A stretch of 7,462 nucleotides of DNA, from contig JAKSPF010000056.1 in assembly GCA_024405065.1 (NCBI GenBank), positions 1 to 7,462 of the forward strand, read 5' to 3'. The notes beneath the pieces are model-generated. The model was not told the origin of the DNA. It ran no database searches and was given only the letters and a program-made list of their open reading frames with translations. Source of the DNA: Sphaerochaetaceae bacterium (lineage in GTDB: Bacteria; Spirochaetota; Spirochaetia; Sphaerochaetales; Sphaerochaetaceae). Made by a program: the position numbers and the translations under genes. How positions within the stretch are numbered: the first letter of the stretch is position 1; every line of letters begins with the position of its first letter. Positions 1 to 6,014 of this stretch are shown here, piece after piece.

Positions 1-15
1 TTTTCAAGTTGAAAA
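1..15. repeat. 7-bp palindrome at the window edge
   Basis: TTTTCAA and TTGAAAA flank a single central base, giving a perfect 15-bp odd palindrome. It could be an operator half seen at the window edge or simply AT-rich chance symmetry. The flanking sequence that would decide this lies outside the window. Confidence 0.3.
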
Positions 16-143
16 CCTTTTATGTTGTTTGACAGATTGCCGTGTTCGGTATAGTCATTTTAAGGAAATTTTCAGCAAATATTTTTCCGGATTTTTCTAT
101 GATTTTTGCCGAATTTAAGTGCAAATTTCAAAATGAGGAAGAG
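1..143. other. AT-rich non-coding stretch downstream of uvrC
   Basis: No convincing gene lies here. The left neighbour of uvrC is outside the window. On the minus strand, after the uvrC stop, there is no GC-rich stem followed by a T-run, so I cannot point to a good terminator. A 7-bp inverted repeat (CAAAATG at 129-135, CATTTTG at 147-153) straddles the uvrC stop codon, but it is weak. On the plus strand TTGACA (29-34) and TATAGT (50-55) form a promoter-like pair with a short 15-bp spacer, pointing into the uvrC 3' end. Its meaning is unclear. Confidence 0.6.
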
Positions 144-2006
144 TCACATTTTGAGGCGTGAAAGAAGGTTTTTTGCTGTTTTGAGCGGAATTCCGGCACG
201 TGACGAAATTTCTTCCGCACTGCACTGAACGGCTTCCTCAATAGAGGCAAATGTATTCATTATCTTTTCACTGACTTTTTTTCCGATGCCGGGTACGCTC
301 TCCAACAGGTGAAAAGAGGCCTCCCTGCTACGCATTGCCTGATTTGCTCCGGTTGCAAAACGGTGACATTCATCTCTCACTGCAATCAGAATCCTCAAAC
401 CCTCATTGCTGTGGTCTGGTCTTATATCCGGTCTGTCATCATCAAAAACGATGGTTTCATACTTTTCGGCAAGACCTACCACAGGTACATCGGCAAAGCC
501 TATCTCATCAAGAACCTGCCTTGCCGCATTCACCTGCCCTTTACCTCCGTCTATCAAAATGAGGTCAGGTCTTTGCAGGTTCTCTTCCATAACACGCGTG
601 TAACGTCTGAACACCGCTTCACGCATAGCACCGTAATCATCTATTGCTCCGTTAAGACTGCGTATGTTGAACCTTCTGTAACCGGCAGGATTAGGATTGC
701 CGTTCACAAATGAAATCAGTGAGGCAACGGTATATTTTCCGCTGAGCTGTGCAATATCAAAACCTTCAATAAGTTCCGGAATGACCTCAAGACCGCACAG
801 AGCACGCAGAACTTCAAGTCCTTCCGTATTGTCTCTGCTTTTCAGACGACGTTCAACATCCCGTGAAGCATTCTCTCCCGCCATTCTCAGTATCCTGAAA
901 TCACGTCCTTCCTTGGGAACATGAACTGTAACATCTCTTTTGAGAAATTCGGAAAAATAACGGGAAATAAGCTCACTGTCAACTTCATGAGACACAAAGA
1001 GTTGTTGCGGTATTTCCTTCGCTTCTTCATAGTACTGCATCAGGAAGTTCAACAATGTCTCGCTTTCATCTCCGAAGGTTTGTGCTCTGTACAATGCCCG
1101 TCCGATAAGCTTGCCGTCACGATACTGCATGATTGATACGGTACAAAGCGGGCTCCTCATCTCTATTGCCGCATAATCACGGTTGTCGTTTGAAAAATCC
1201 TCCACCATTTGCGCCTTGGAAACGCTCTGCAAGGCTGCAAGCATATCTCTTTTTTTTGCAGCAAGCTCATACTTCATCTCTTTTGAGGCAAGCATCATCT
1301 CTTCTTTCAACTGATTTTCAAGTTCCGTGTTACCGCCTGACAGAAACTTACGGATTCTGTCTATGCTTTTACCGTATTCATCTTTGGTAATTTTTCCGCA
1401 GCAGGGTGCCTGACAACGCCCTATGTGATAGTAAAGGCAGGGATTTTCCCGCTTGCGCATGGGTGTTGAACATTTTCTTAAACTGAAAAGCCGATCTATA
1501 AGATCAAGATATTCCTGTAAACGTCCGGAGTCCGGATAGGGTCCGAAATACTCAGAACCATCCCGTATTATTCTCCGAGTTCGGAACACTTTCGGAAAAT
1601 CCTCGTGAGTTATTCTGATTACGGGATAACTCTTTCCGTCTTTGAGCATTATGTTGTAGTGAGGACTGTATTTTTTTATAAGATTGTTTTCCAGTACAAG
1701 GGCTTCATAGTCATTGCCTGTGATTATATACTCTATGTCACAGATTTTTTCCACAAGGGCTGCAGTCTTACGGTCACGGTTCGGAAGAAAATACTGTGAA
1801 ACACGCTTTCTGAGACTCTTTGCCTTACCTACGTAAATCACGGTTCCGGATTCGTCCTTGTGCATATAAACACCGGGATTGAGCGGAAGGCTATGAGCTT
1901 TTGATTTTGCTTTTTCAAAACGTTCCTTTCTGCACCTGACCTCGTCGGCAGTCTGTTGTCTGTCAGTCAGCCAGCTTACTTCTGCCTCAAACGCATTACT
2001 GTCCAT
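144..2006 (-). CDS. uvrC: UvrABC excinuclease subunit C
   Basis: UvrC makes the dual 3' and 5' incisions around bulky DNA lesions after UvrA and UvrB load at the site in nucleotide excision repair. I place the start at the ATG at 2004-2006, giving 620 residues, because GGCGAGGTGAT lies just before it. The frame stays open to a GTG at 2090, but that start has no ribosome site and would add 28 residues reaching the neighbouring divergent gene. In 620-residue numbering the domains run as follows. The GIY-YIG nuclease domain begins near 42 with GVY (45-47), IYVGK (57-61) and an arginine at 66. Cysteines at 179, 190, 198 and 202 match the four-cysteine set that binds an iron-sulphur cluster in E. 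coli UvrC. A UVR UvrB-binding helix pair lies at about 228-263. An RNase H-like endonuclease domain has Asp417 (FDIAQ), Asp486 (LIDGGKGQ) and His548 (DECHRFA). Tandem helix-hairpin-helix motifs (VPGIGKK onward) end the protein. Nothing looks damaged, and length and domain order are normal for the family. Confidence 0.97.
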   Translation of the reverse strand: MDSNAFEAEVSWLTDRQQTADEVRCRKERFEKAKSKAHSLPLNPGVYMHKDESGTVIYVGKAKSLRKRVSQYFLPNRDRKTAALVEKICDIEYIITGNDYEALVLENNLIKKYSPHYNIMLKDGKSYPVIRITHEDFPKVFRTRRIIRDGSEYFGPYPDSGRLQEYLDLIDRLFSLRKCSTPMRKRENPCLYYHIGRCQAPCCGKITKDEYGKSIDRIRKFLSGGNTELENQLKEEMMLASKEMKYELAAKKRDMLAALQSVSKAQMVEDFSNDNRDYAAIEMRSPLCTVSIMQYRDGKLIGRALYRAQTFGDESETLLNFLMQYYEEAKEIPQQLFVSHEVDSELISRYFSEFLKRDVTVHVPKEGRDFRILRMAGENASRDVERRLKSRDNTEGLEVLRALCGLEVIPELIEGFDIAQLSGKYTVASLISFVNGNPNPAGYRRFNIRSLNGAIDDYGAMREAVFRRYTRVMEENLQRPDLILIDGGKGQVNAARQVLDEIGFADVPVVGLAEKYETIVFDDDRPDIRPDHSNEGLRILIAVRDECHRFATGANQAMRSREASFHLLESVPGIGKKVSEKIMNTFASIEEAVQCSAEEISSRAGIPLKTAKNLLSRLKM

Positions 2007-2092
2007 ATCACCTCGCCTTATTATCTGTAAAGCAATTGGAGCCCATTGCCCCGTATATTTGATTTTATAACTTATCGGCGTATAATTCACCT
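2007..2092. promoter_or_regulatory. Divergent control region between uvrC and the radical SAM gene
   Basis: These 86 bp must hold the promoters of both divergent genes. The plus-strand promoter is clear and listed separately. For uvrC on the minus strand the best -10 candidates are TATAAA (2069-2064), which would give a leader of about 50 nt with the Shine-Dalgarno in it, or GATAAT (2025-2020), which would leave almost no leader. Neither has a good -35. An imperfect 18-bp palindrome, GCAATTGG/AGCCCATTGC (2032-2049, seven of nine positions paired), lies between the two genes and could be a shared operator. Confidence 0.55.
2059..2086 (+). promoter_or_regulatory. Sigma70-type promoter of the radical SAM gene, predicted leaderless
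   Basis: A -35-like TTGATT (2059-2064) lies 16 bp before a perfect TATAAT (2081-2086). Only six bases (TCACCT) separate the -10 box from the ATG at 2093, so transcription should begin at or within a base or two of the start codon. There is no Shine-Dalgarno site before that ATG. Confidence 0.7.
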
Positions 2093-3280
2093 ATGACTTT
2101 TACCGAAACAATCCCGTTTCTGACTTTTCAACAGAGAAGAATACTCACAGAGCATGAACTTGATATGAATCTGTGGCAATCCGTAAGACTCGCAGACCTG
2201 TGGCAAATGCCTGAAAATGTTACAAAATCCTCAGTAAACCGTGAATATGACAGAGTGATAAAGGTAATCAACAAACTCAGAAATTCACCGTCCGATTACA
2301 GATCATTTAACCCTGAATATGATTTTTCGGGCAGAAATATTGAAATTGTAACTGACTTCAAGGCTCCCGACACAATAATGGGGCGTTGTCCGTGCCCATC
2401 TGAAGATCCTGTATTAAGGTGCTGTAACCTGAAAACGCTGGATGCCGTTCAACAGTGTGCATTTGCATGTGCTTACTGCTCAATACAGAGTTTTTACTCC
2501 TGCGGAAAAATCAAGGTCATATCGGATCTGGACAGAAAACTGAAAACGCTCAACCCGGACAAAATGGTATGGCATATCGGAACCGGACAGAGTTCGGATT
2601 CTCTTCTTCTGGGCAATGACTACGGAACTTTGTCTGCCCTGTTTGCCTTTGCGGAAAGTCATCCCGATATTGTGATTGAACTTAAAACAAAAAGTGCACG
2701 AACCGACTGGCTCGGCATGAAAATACCGGCAAACGTGGTAGTTACATGGTCGGTCAACGCAGACACTGTGGTAAGAAAGGAAGAACACCTCACCGCAAAT
2801 CTTGATGCAAGAATTGATGCGGCTTCAAAGTGTGCGGAAAACGGTTGCCTTACAGGTTTTCACGTTCACCCTATGGTGTGGTTTACAGACTGGAAAAAAG
2901 AATATTCCGAACTTGTGAAGAAACTCTGTGACAGAATAAATCCGGATAATGCGGTGATGGTGGGCATCGGGACACTCACATTCACTAAGCAAAATCTCAA
3001 AACACTGAGACAGAGCGGAAGACCTACAATGGTTACAAAAATGCCTCTGTCACCGGTTGCAGGTAAATATTCCTACAGTGATGATGTGAAGAAAATGATG
3101 TTTTCCTACCTTTTTTCACTGTTTCCGCAGGACTGGAAAGACAGGGTGTTTTTTTATCTTTGTATGGAAAACCGTGACCTTTGGCAACCGTGCCTCGGAA
3201 GAAGCTATGAATCAAACGATGAATTTGAAAAGGATATGAAACAGCATTATATGGCAAAAGTCCGGACGAACCGGAACTGA
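2093..3280 (+). CDS. Radical SAM protein, spore-photoproduct-lyase-like family
   Basis: This 395-residue protein carries the radical SAM motif CX3CX2C at Cys122, Cys126 and Cys129 (CAFACAYC), which binds a [4Fe-4S] cluster and S-adenosylmethionine. Its layout matches the SPL-like family often annotated as a DNA photolyase: a cysteine-rich lead-in (Cys99, Cys101, Cys110, Cys111) before the motif, the GTGQSSDSLLL segment at 163-173, the TWSVNAD segment at 218-224, and HVHPMVWFTDW at 257-267. True spore photoproduct lyase uses a cysteine (Cys141 in B. subtilis) in the sequence SCTSD as hydrogen donor. By my alignment that place here is Gln166 in GQSSD, so the activity is probably not classical spore photoproduct repair, and spirochaetes do not form spores. 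The divergent uvrC partner suggests a DNA-repair or nucleic-acid role, but this is inference. The start is supported by the promoter geometry; an internal ATG (Met25, 2165) also lacks a ribosome site. The gene ends 7 bp short of the ispF stop, tail to tail, with no clear terminator between them. Confidence 0.88.
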   Translation: MTFTETIPFLTFQQRRILTEHELDMNLWQSVRLADLWQMPENVTKSSVNREYDRVIKVINKLRNSPSDYRSFNPEYDFSGRNIEIVTDFKAPDTIMGRCPCPSEDPVLRCCNLKTLDAVQQCAFACAYCSIQSFYSCGKIKVISDLDRKLKTLNPDKMVWHIGTGQSSDSLLLGNDYGTLSALFAFAESHPDIVIELKTKSARTDWLGMKIPANVVVTWSVNADTVVRKEEHLTANLDARIDAASKCAENGCLTGFHVHPMVWFTDWKKEYSELVKKLCDRINPDNAVMVGIGTLTFTKQNLKTLRQSGRPTMVTKMPLSPVAGKYSYSDDVKKMMFSYLFSLFPQDWKDRVFFYLCMENRDLWQPCLGRSYESNDEFEKDMKQHYMAKVRTNRN

Positions 3281-3287
3281 AACCACG

Positions 3288-3761
3288 TCAGGACAAAAGA
3301 ACTGAAACAAAAGCGCAGACCGCATCTCCGGTTCCGAGTTCGCCCAGCATTCCTTCGGCGGTTTTTGCCTTTACCGACACAGCCTCACGGGAAACAGACA
3401 ACACAGATGCAATTCTTTCTTTCATTAACTGTTTGTATTGTTTAAGTTTAGGCTCCTGAAGTATAACCGTACAGTCAACATTGTCTATTTCAAAACCGCG
3501 TTCACGTACCATTGATACTGTCCTTTCAAGCAGCACGGCTGAGTCAATTCCCAGATATTGCGGATCTGTATCAGGAAAAAATGTACCTATGTCATCAAGT
3601 CCTGCAGCACCGAGCAGAGCATCTATGATTGCGTGAATCAGTGCGTCACCGTCCGAATGTCCGACACAGCCTTTTTCCCAATTCAGAGTCACCCCGCCGA
3701 TAACGAGTTTTTTGCCTTTTTCAAGTCTGTGTATATCCCATCCTGAACCCGTTCTGAACAT
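3288..3761 (-). CDS. ispF: 2-C-methyl-D-erythritol 2,4-cyclodiphosphate synthase
   Basis: IspF cyclises CDP-methylerythritol 2-phosphate to methylerythritol cyclodiphosphate with release of CMP, the fifth step of the MEP isoprenoid pathway. It acts as a cytosolic trimer. The 157 residues are normal length. The zinc ligands are visible as Asp9 and His11 (GWDIH) and His43 (HSDGDALIH), followed by the typical LGAAGLDDIGTFFPDTDP stretch and, near the C terminus, KAKTAEGMLGELGTGDAV in place of the common KATTTE-x-LGFTGRGEG. The ATG at 3761 follows the ispD stop by one base, and its strong Shine-Dalgarno GGGGAGG is made of the last ispD codons (Lys-Gly-Arg), so the two genes are almost surely translationally coupled. 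It should be transcribed from the carD promoter. Confidence 0.97.
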   Translation of the reverse strand: MFRTGSGWDIHRLEKGKKLVIGGVTLNWEKGCVGHSDGDALIHAIIDALLGAAGLDDIGTFFPDTDPQYLGIDSAVLLERTVSMVRERGFEIDNVDCTVILQEPKLKQYKQLMKERIASVLSVSREAVSVKAKTAEGMLGELGTGDAVCAFVSVLLS

Positions 3762-3762
3762 T

Positions 3763-4464
3763 TTACCTCCCCTTAAGATCTTCTCTGTAAGTGATTTTTA
3801 TGTTGGTCCTGTCACCGTCCGTCACGGCAACTTCTCCGCCATAAGCCATGAACAACTGTGAGTCGTCAGTATAGTTTTCTTCACCTGCCTCACGTGCTTT
3901 AAGATGTGCATCAAATATGTCCGGAAATGCAAATACCTGCGGTGTCTGCACAGACCTGAGACTTTGTCTGTCAGCCGTTCCCGTAATCATCTTCCCGTCA
4001 GTAAACACAACGGTATCGGTCACAGGCAGTGAAGGAACACAGGCACCGGAATCGGATGCTTTTTCAAGACAACGTTTTATTAAATCCCTGCTGACAAAAG
4101 GTCTTGCTCCGTCATGTATGCTGACAAACTCAATATCAAGTTCTTTCCGATGTCTGTGAAGTTCTGAAAGGGCATTGCACACGGAAATCTGTCTTGTTCT
4201 TCCTCCGCATACGGTAAAAAGCGGGATCTTACATTCACTGCACAGGTTTTCAAGAGCCTCAACTGTTTCCCGTTCACAGCCCTCTGCATAAGTCACGGCA
4301 ACTGCACACAGACCGTCAACCTCCGTGAAAGGCTTTAACGCCCTGTACAGCACAGCATGACCGCCCAAAGTGAAAAATTCTTTTTTGAAGTGAGGATTAT
4401 CACCGGAATTTCCGTTGAATCGCAGAGAAGCTCCCGCAGCTGTAATTACAACAGCATGGCGCAC
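3763..4464 (-). CDS. ispD: 2-C-methyl-D-erythritol 4-phosphate cytidylyltransferase
   Basis: IspD joins CTP and methylerythritol 4-phosphate to give CDP-methylerythritol, the third step of the MEP pathway. The 233-residue protein shows the nucleotidyltransferase P-loop-like start AAGASLRF (residues 9-16, with Arg15), Lys28 in KKEF, GGRTRQISVCNAL (87-99), HDGARP (117-122), PVTDTVV (147-153), TPQVF (174-178) and TDDSQLF followed by NIKIT (221-225, with Lys223). The usual AAGxG has serine in place of the second glycine, a mild variation. The start is a GTG at 4462-4464. The Shine-Dalgarno GGAGAAG spans the last two carD codons, and the carD stop lies three bases upstream, so translation is likely coupled to carD. 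Confidence 0.97.
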   Translation of the reverse strand: MRHAVVITAAGASLRFNGNSGDNPHFKKEFFTLGGHAVLYRALKPFTEVDGLCAVAVTYAEGCERETVEALENLCSECKIPLFTVCGGRTRQISVCNALSELHRHRKELDIEFVSIHDGARPFVSRDLIKRCLEKASDSGACVPSLPVTDTVVFTDGKMITGTADRQSLRSVQTPQVFAFPDIFDAHLKAREAGEENYTDDSQLFMAYGGEVAVTDGDRTNIKITYREDLKGR

Positions 4465-4467
4465 AAC

Positions 4468-4968
4468 TTACTTCTCCAGCCGTGTGAAAATCTCTTTTTC
4501 AATTTCATCGGGATCTTTTTCAAGAGAAAAAGCACACTCATCAATCAGAAGTCTCAAAGCATTATCGTAAAGTTTGCGCTCCTGCACGGGAAGCTCCTTA
4601 ACCTTACTTCTGTGGTAAAGTCCCTGAACCACTTTTGAAATTGAACATATTGAGCCTTCTTTTACAAGGTCTACATTCATCTGATACCTTGTCTTCCAGT
4701 CAACATTCACCGGTTCATATTTGCTGGAAATTGAATTGAGAGCCTTCCTTGCCTCCTGTGCTGAAACAAGCCCCCTCAACCCTACTGATCCGGTTTTTTC
4801 CACCGGGATACTCACCGTAAGATCTGAAATATCAATGTAAATCACGTAAAACGTTACGGATTTTCCGTTCACGACACGTTCCTTCACATCTTTGATCGTA
4901 CCAACACCCTGAAGGGGATAAACTACATGCTCACCAATTTTGAATTCAGTCTGAGTATTCTTCGGCAT
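4468..4968 (-). CDS. carD: CarD-family RNA polymerase-binding transcription regulator
   Basis: CarD/CdnL proteins bind the beta subunit of RNA polymerase and stabilise the open complex, notably at rRNA promoters. I start the gene at the ATG at 4966-4968, giving 166 residues (MPKNTQTEFKIGEHVVYP). The frame continues to a TTG at 5019, but those 17 codons run across the -10 and -35 boxes and have no ribosome site. The N-terminal Tudor-like RNA polymerase-interacting domain covers about residues 8-75 (FKIGEHVVYPLQGVGTI, then the beta-rich YVIYIDISDLTVSIP). The C-terminal helical DNA-binding part covers about 80-166. Trp91 in VNVDWKTRYQMN occupies the place of the conserved tryptophan that M. tuberculosis CarD wedges into the minor groove at the -10 element. 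It is the first gene of an operon with ispD and ispF. Confidence 0.95.
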   Translation of the reverse strand: MPKNTQTEFKIGEHVVYPLQGVGTIKDVKERVVNGKSVTFYVIYIDISDLTVSIPVEKTGSVGLRGLVSAQEARKALNSISSKYEPVNVDWKTRYQMNVDLVKEGSICSISKVVQGLYHRSKVKELPVQERKLYDNALRLLIDECAFSLEKDPDEIEKEIFTRLEK

Positions 4969-4974
4969 GCTTTG

Positions 4975-5003
4975 ATTATAGCACAGAAAAATATCAGAGC
5001 CAA
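4975..5003 (-). promoter_or_regulatory. carD-ispD-ispF promoter, extended -10, predicted leaderless
   Basis: On the minus strand TTGGCT (5003-4998) is followed after 17 bp by TATAAT (4980-4975). The -10 is preceded by TGC, giving an extended -10 (TGCTATAAT). Six bases (CAAAGC) separate the -10 box from the ATG at 4968, so the predicted transcript begins at or next to the start codon. No Shine-Dalgarno site is present. The -35 box is embedded in one arm of the repeat described at 4986-5039. Confidence 0.8.
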
Positions 5004-5039
5004 TTACCAAATTTTGCAATCGGCTCCGTGAATCGGCTC
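4986..5039 (-). terminator. Triple 9-bp repeat forming a possible terminator/operator upstream of carD
   Basis: Reading the minus strand, GAGCCGATT occurs twice (5039-5031 and 5026-5018, a 13-bp period). AATTGGCTC (5005-4997) follows in inverse orientation and can pair with either copy over nine base pairs with one G-U wobble. The nearer pairing leaves a 12-nt loop and is followed by TGATATTTTTCT, so it may be a weak intrinsic terminator for the envelope operon that ends at 5119. The inverted copy overlaps the carD -35 box, so the same repeats could serve as protein-binding sites. The short stem and five-base spacer before the T-run make termination uncertain. Confidence 0.4.
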
Positions 5040-5118
5040 ATTATTGAGTGTCATGCAGCAGGTTCAGCACGTTCCTGTACCGGTTCAACAGAAAACGGAA
5101 GGTACGGAAACGTACTCT

Positions 5119-6012
5119 TTACCTTGCATCAAAGTCATAGGTTTTCATCATATCTTCAATAAGGTCCCACGCATTATATACTGCAAAAAGACAGATTATG
5201 ATTCCTGTTACTACCGGTCCCATATTGAGTGTTGTTCCGAGTGAAACTGCAGCAGTGGTAAGTGCATATTCGGCGGCGGGAATCTCATACAAACTCTTCA
5301 GCCAGTCCGTGAAACTTTTTTTCTCACCTCCGTCTCCGCCGTTACCGCCGTCAATTTCATAATGCTGGTAAATTGTCATGGCTGCAAGAGCTACCATACC
5401 GGCACCTATGGCAATGGCTGCTGCGGCACTTATCTTTCCCCAGAAAACCACATCGGGGATAATCATATAAACTATTCCGGCAACAAGGAGAACCACAGTA
5501 CGCACAACAAGAACCTTAAGGTCTTCGTAAAACGCCTCTTTCTGTGATTCGGGCAAATCACGGGCAATGGCCCTGCCCATTTCCTCGTACTGCTTTTCAA
5601 TTTCATCCGTCTTCACCTTGAGTTTCTGGTATTCCTCTGCGGTGAGAACACTTTTTGCAGACTGTAATACCTGAGATGTATCTTTGTCCGTGTTGCTCTG
5701 ATTTACGGAATAACAGAAATCCACATAGTTGACCCCTCTTTCTTCACCCATGGTCAAGTCAACGATTCTGGCTCCGCGTCCGCCGGGAGAACGTGATGTT
5801 TCCTCATCAATCTGCTGCTGCAAATCCGCATCAAGATAAGGTTTCACATAATCCAGTTCCTCATCAATAATTCTGGAAACCGTTGACCTGACGCTTTTGT
5901 CCGTTGCAGCACTTTTGTATGTCGGAACAAAACCTGCATTACAACTCACAAAGGCAAAAAGCAGGACAACCGCAATCCAATAAACAATCCATTCTCTGAC
6001 TGTTTTTGACAT
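5119..6012 (-). CDS. Lipoprotein-like polytopic membrane protein of unknown function
   Basis: I do not recognise this 297-residue protein. A hydrophobic N-terminal segment (about 8-23) ends in AFVSC with Cys24, which fits the relaxed lipobox of spirochaetes; it could instead be an uncleaved anchor. Residues 25-165 are soluble, charged and largely helical (LTAEEYQKLKVKTDEIEKQYEEM around 123-145 could form a coiled coil). Strongly hydrophobic segments follow at about 167-188, 194-214 and 247-282, the last long enough for two passes. A glycine-rich linker (GGNGGDGG, 222-229) separates the second and third hydrophobic blocks. A lipid-anchored protein with several membrane passes is unusual. The ATG has an excellent Shine-Dalgarno (AAGGAGGT, 6026-6019) that lies inside the last codons of the upstream barrel gene, whose stop is two bases away. 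It is the last gene of the envelope operon. Confidence 0.85.
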   Translation of the reverse strand: MSKTVREWIVYWIAVVLLFAFVSCNAGFVPTYKSAATDKSVRSTVSRIIDEELDYVKPYLDADLQQQIDEETSRSPGGRGARIVDLTMGEERGVNYVDFCYSVNQSNTDKDTSQVLQSAKSVLTAEEYQKLKVKTDEIEKQYEEMGRAIARDLPESQKEAFYEDLKVLVVRTVVLLVAGIVYMIIPDVVFWGKISAAAAIAIGAGMVALAAMTIYQHYEIDGGNGGDGGEKKSFTDWLKSLYEIPAAEYALTTAAVSLGTTLNMGPVVTGIIICLFAVYNAWDLIEDMMKTYDFDAR

Positions 6013-6014
6013 TT

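Noticed and set aside
99..161. A 20-codon plus-strand frame (MIFAEFKCKF...) downstream of the promoter-like pair
   Set aside because: It has no close Shine-Dalgarno site, is very short, sits in AT-rich DNA and runs into the uvrC 3' end.
309..1799. Several plus-strand open frames of 60-134 codons inside uvrC
   Set aside because: They lie antisense to a well-conserved gene, show no recognisable motif, have no good ribosome sites and read as low-quality shadow translations.
3274..3308. 10-bp direct repeat GAACTGAAAC (3274-3283 and 3299-3308) around the convergent gene ends
   Set aside because: It is short, has only two copies, both overlap coding sequence, and no mobile element or site-specific recombination feature is nearby.
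4969..5019. 17-codon N-terminal extension of carD from a TTG
   Set aside because: It spans the promoter -10 and most of the -35, lacks a Shine-Dalgarno, and CarD proteins normally begin shortly before the F-x-G-x-x-VVYP motif.
5102..5115. GTACG-GAAA-CGTAC hairpin just after the envelope operon
   Set aside because: The stem is only 5 bp, and on the transcribed strand it is followed by CTTCCGTTTT, so it is at best a poor terminator; the repeat at 4986-5026 is the better candidate.
5051..5125. A Pro/Glu-rich tail (VEPVQERAEPAA then stop) open in a shifted frame after the lipoprotein gene
   Set aside because: It could be a lost C terminus reached by a frameshift, but the in-frame stop after YDFDAR is clean, the shifted frame is only about 25 codons, and there is no slippery run at the junction.
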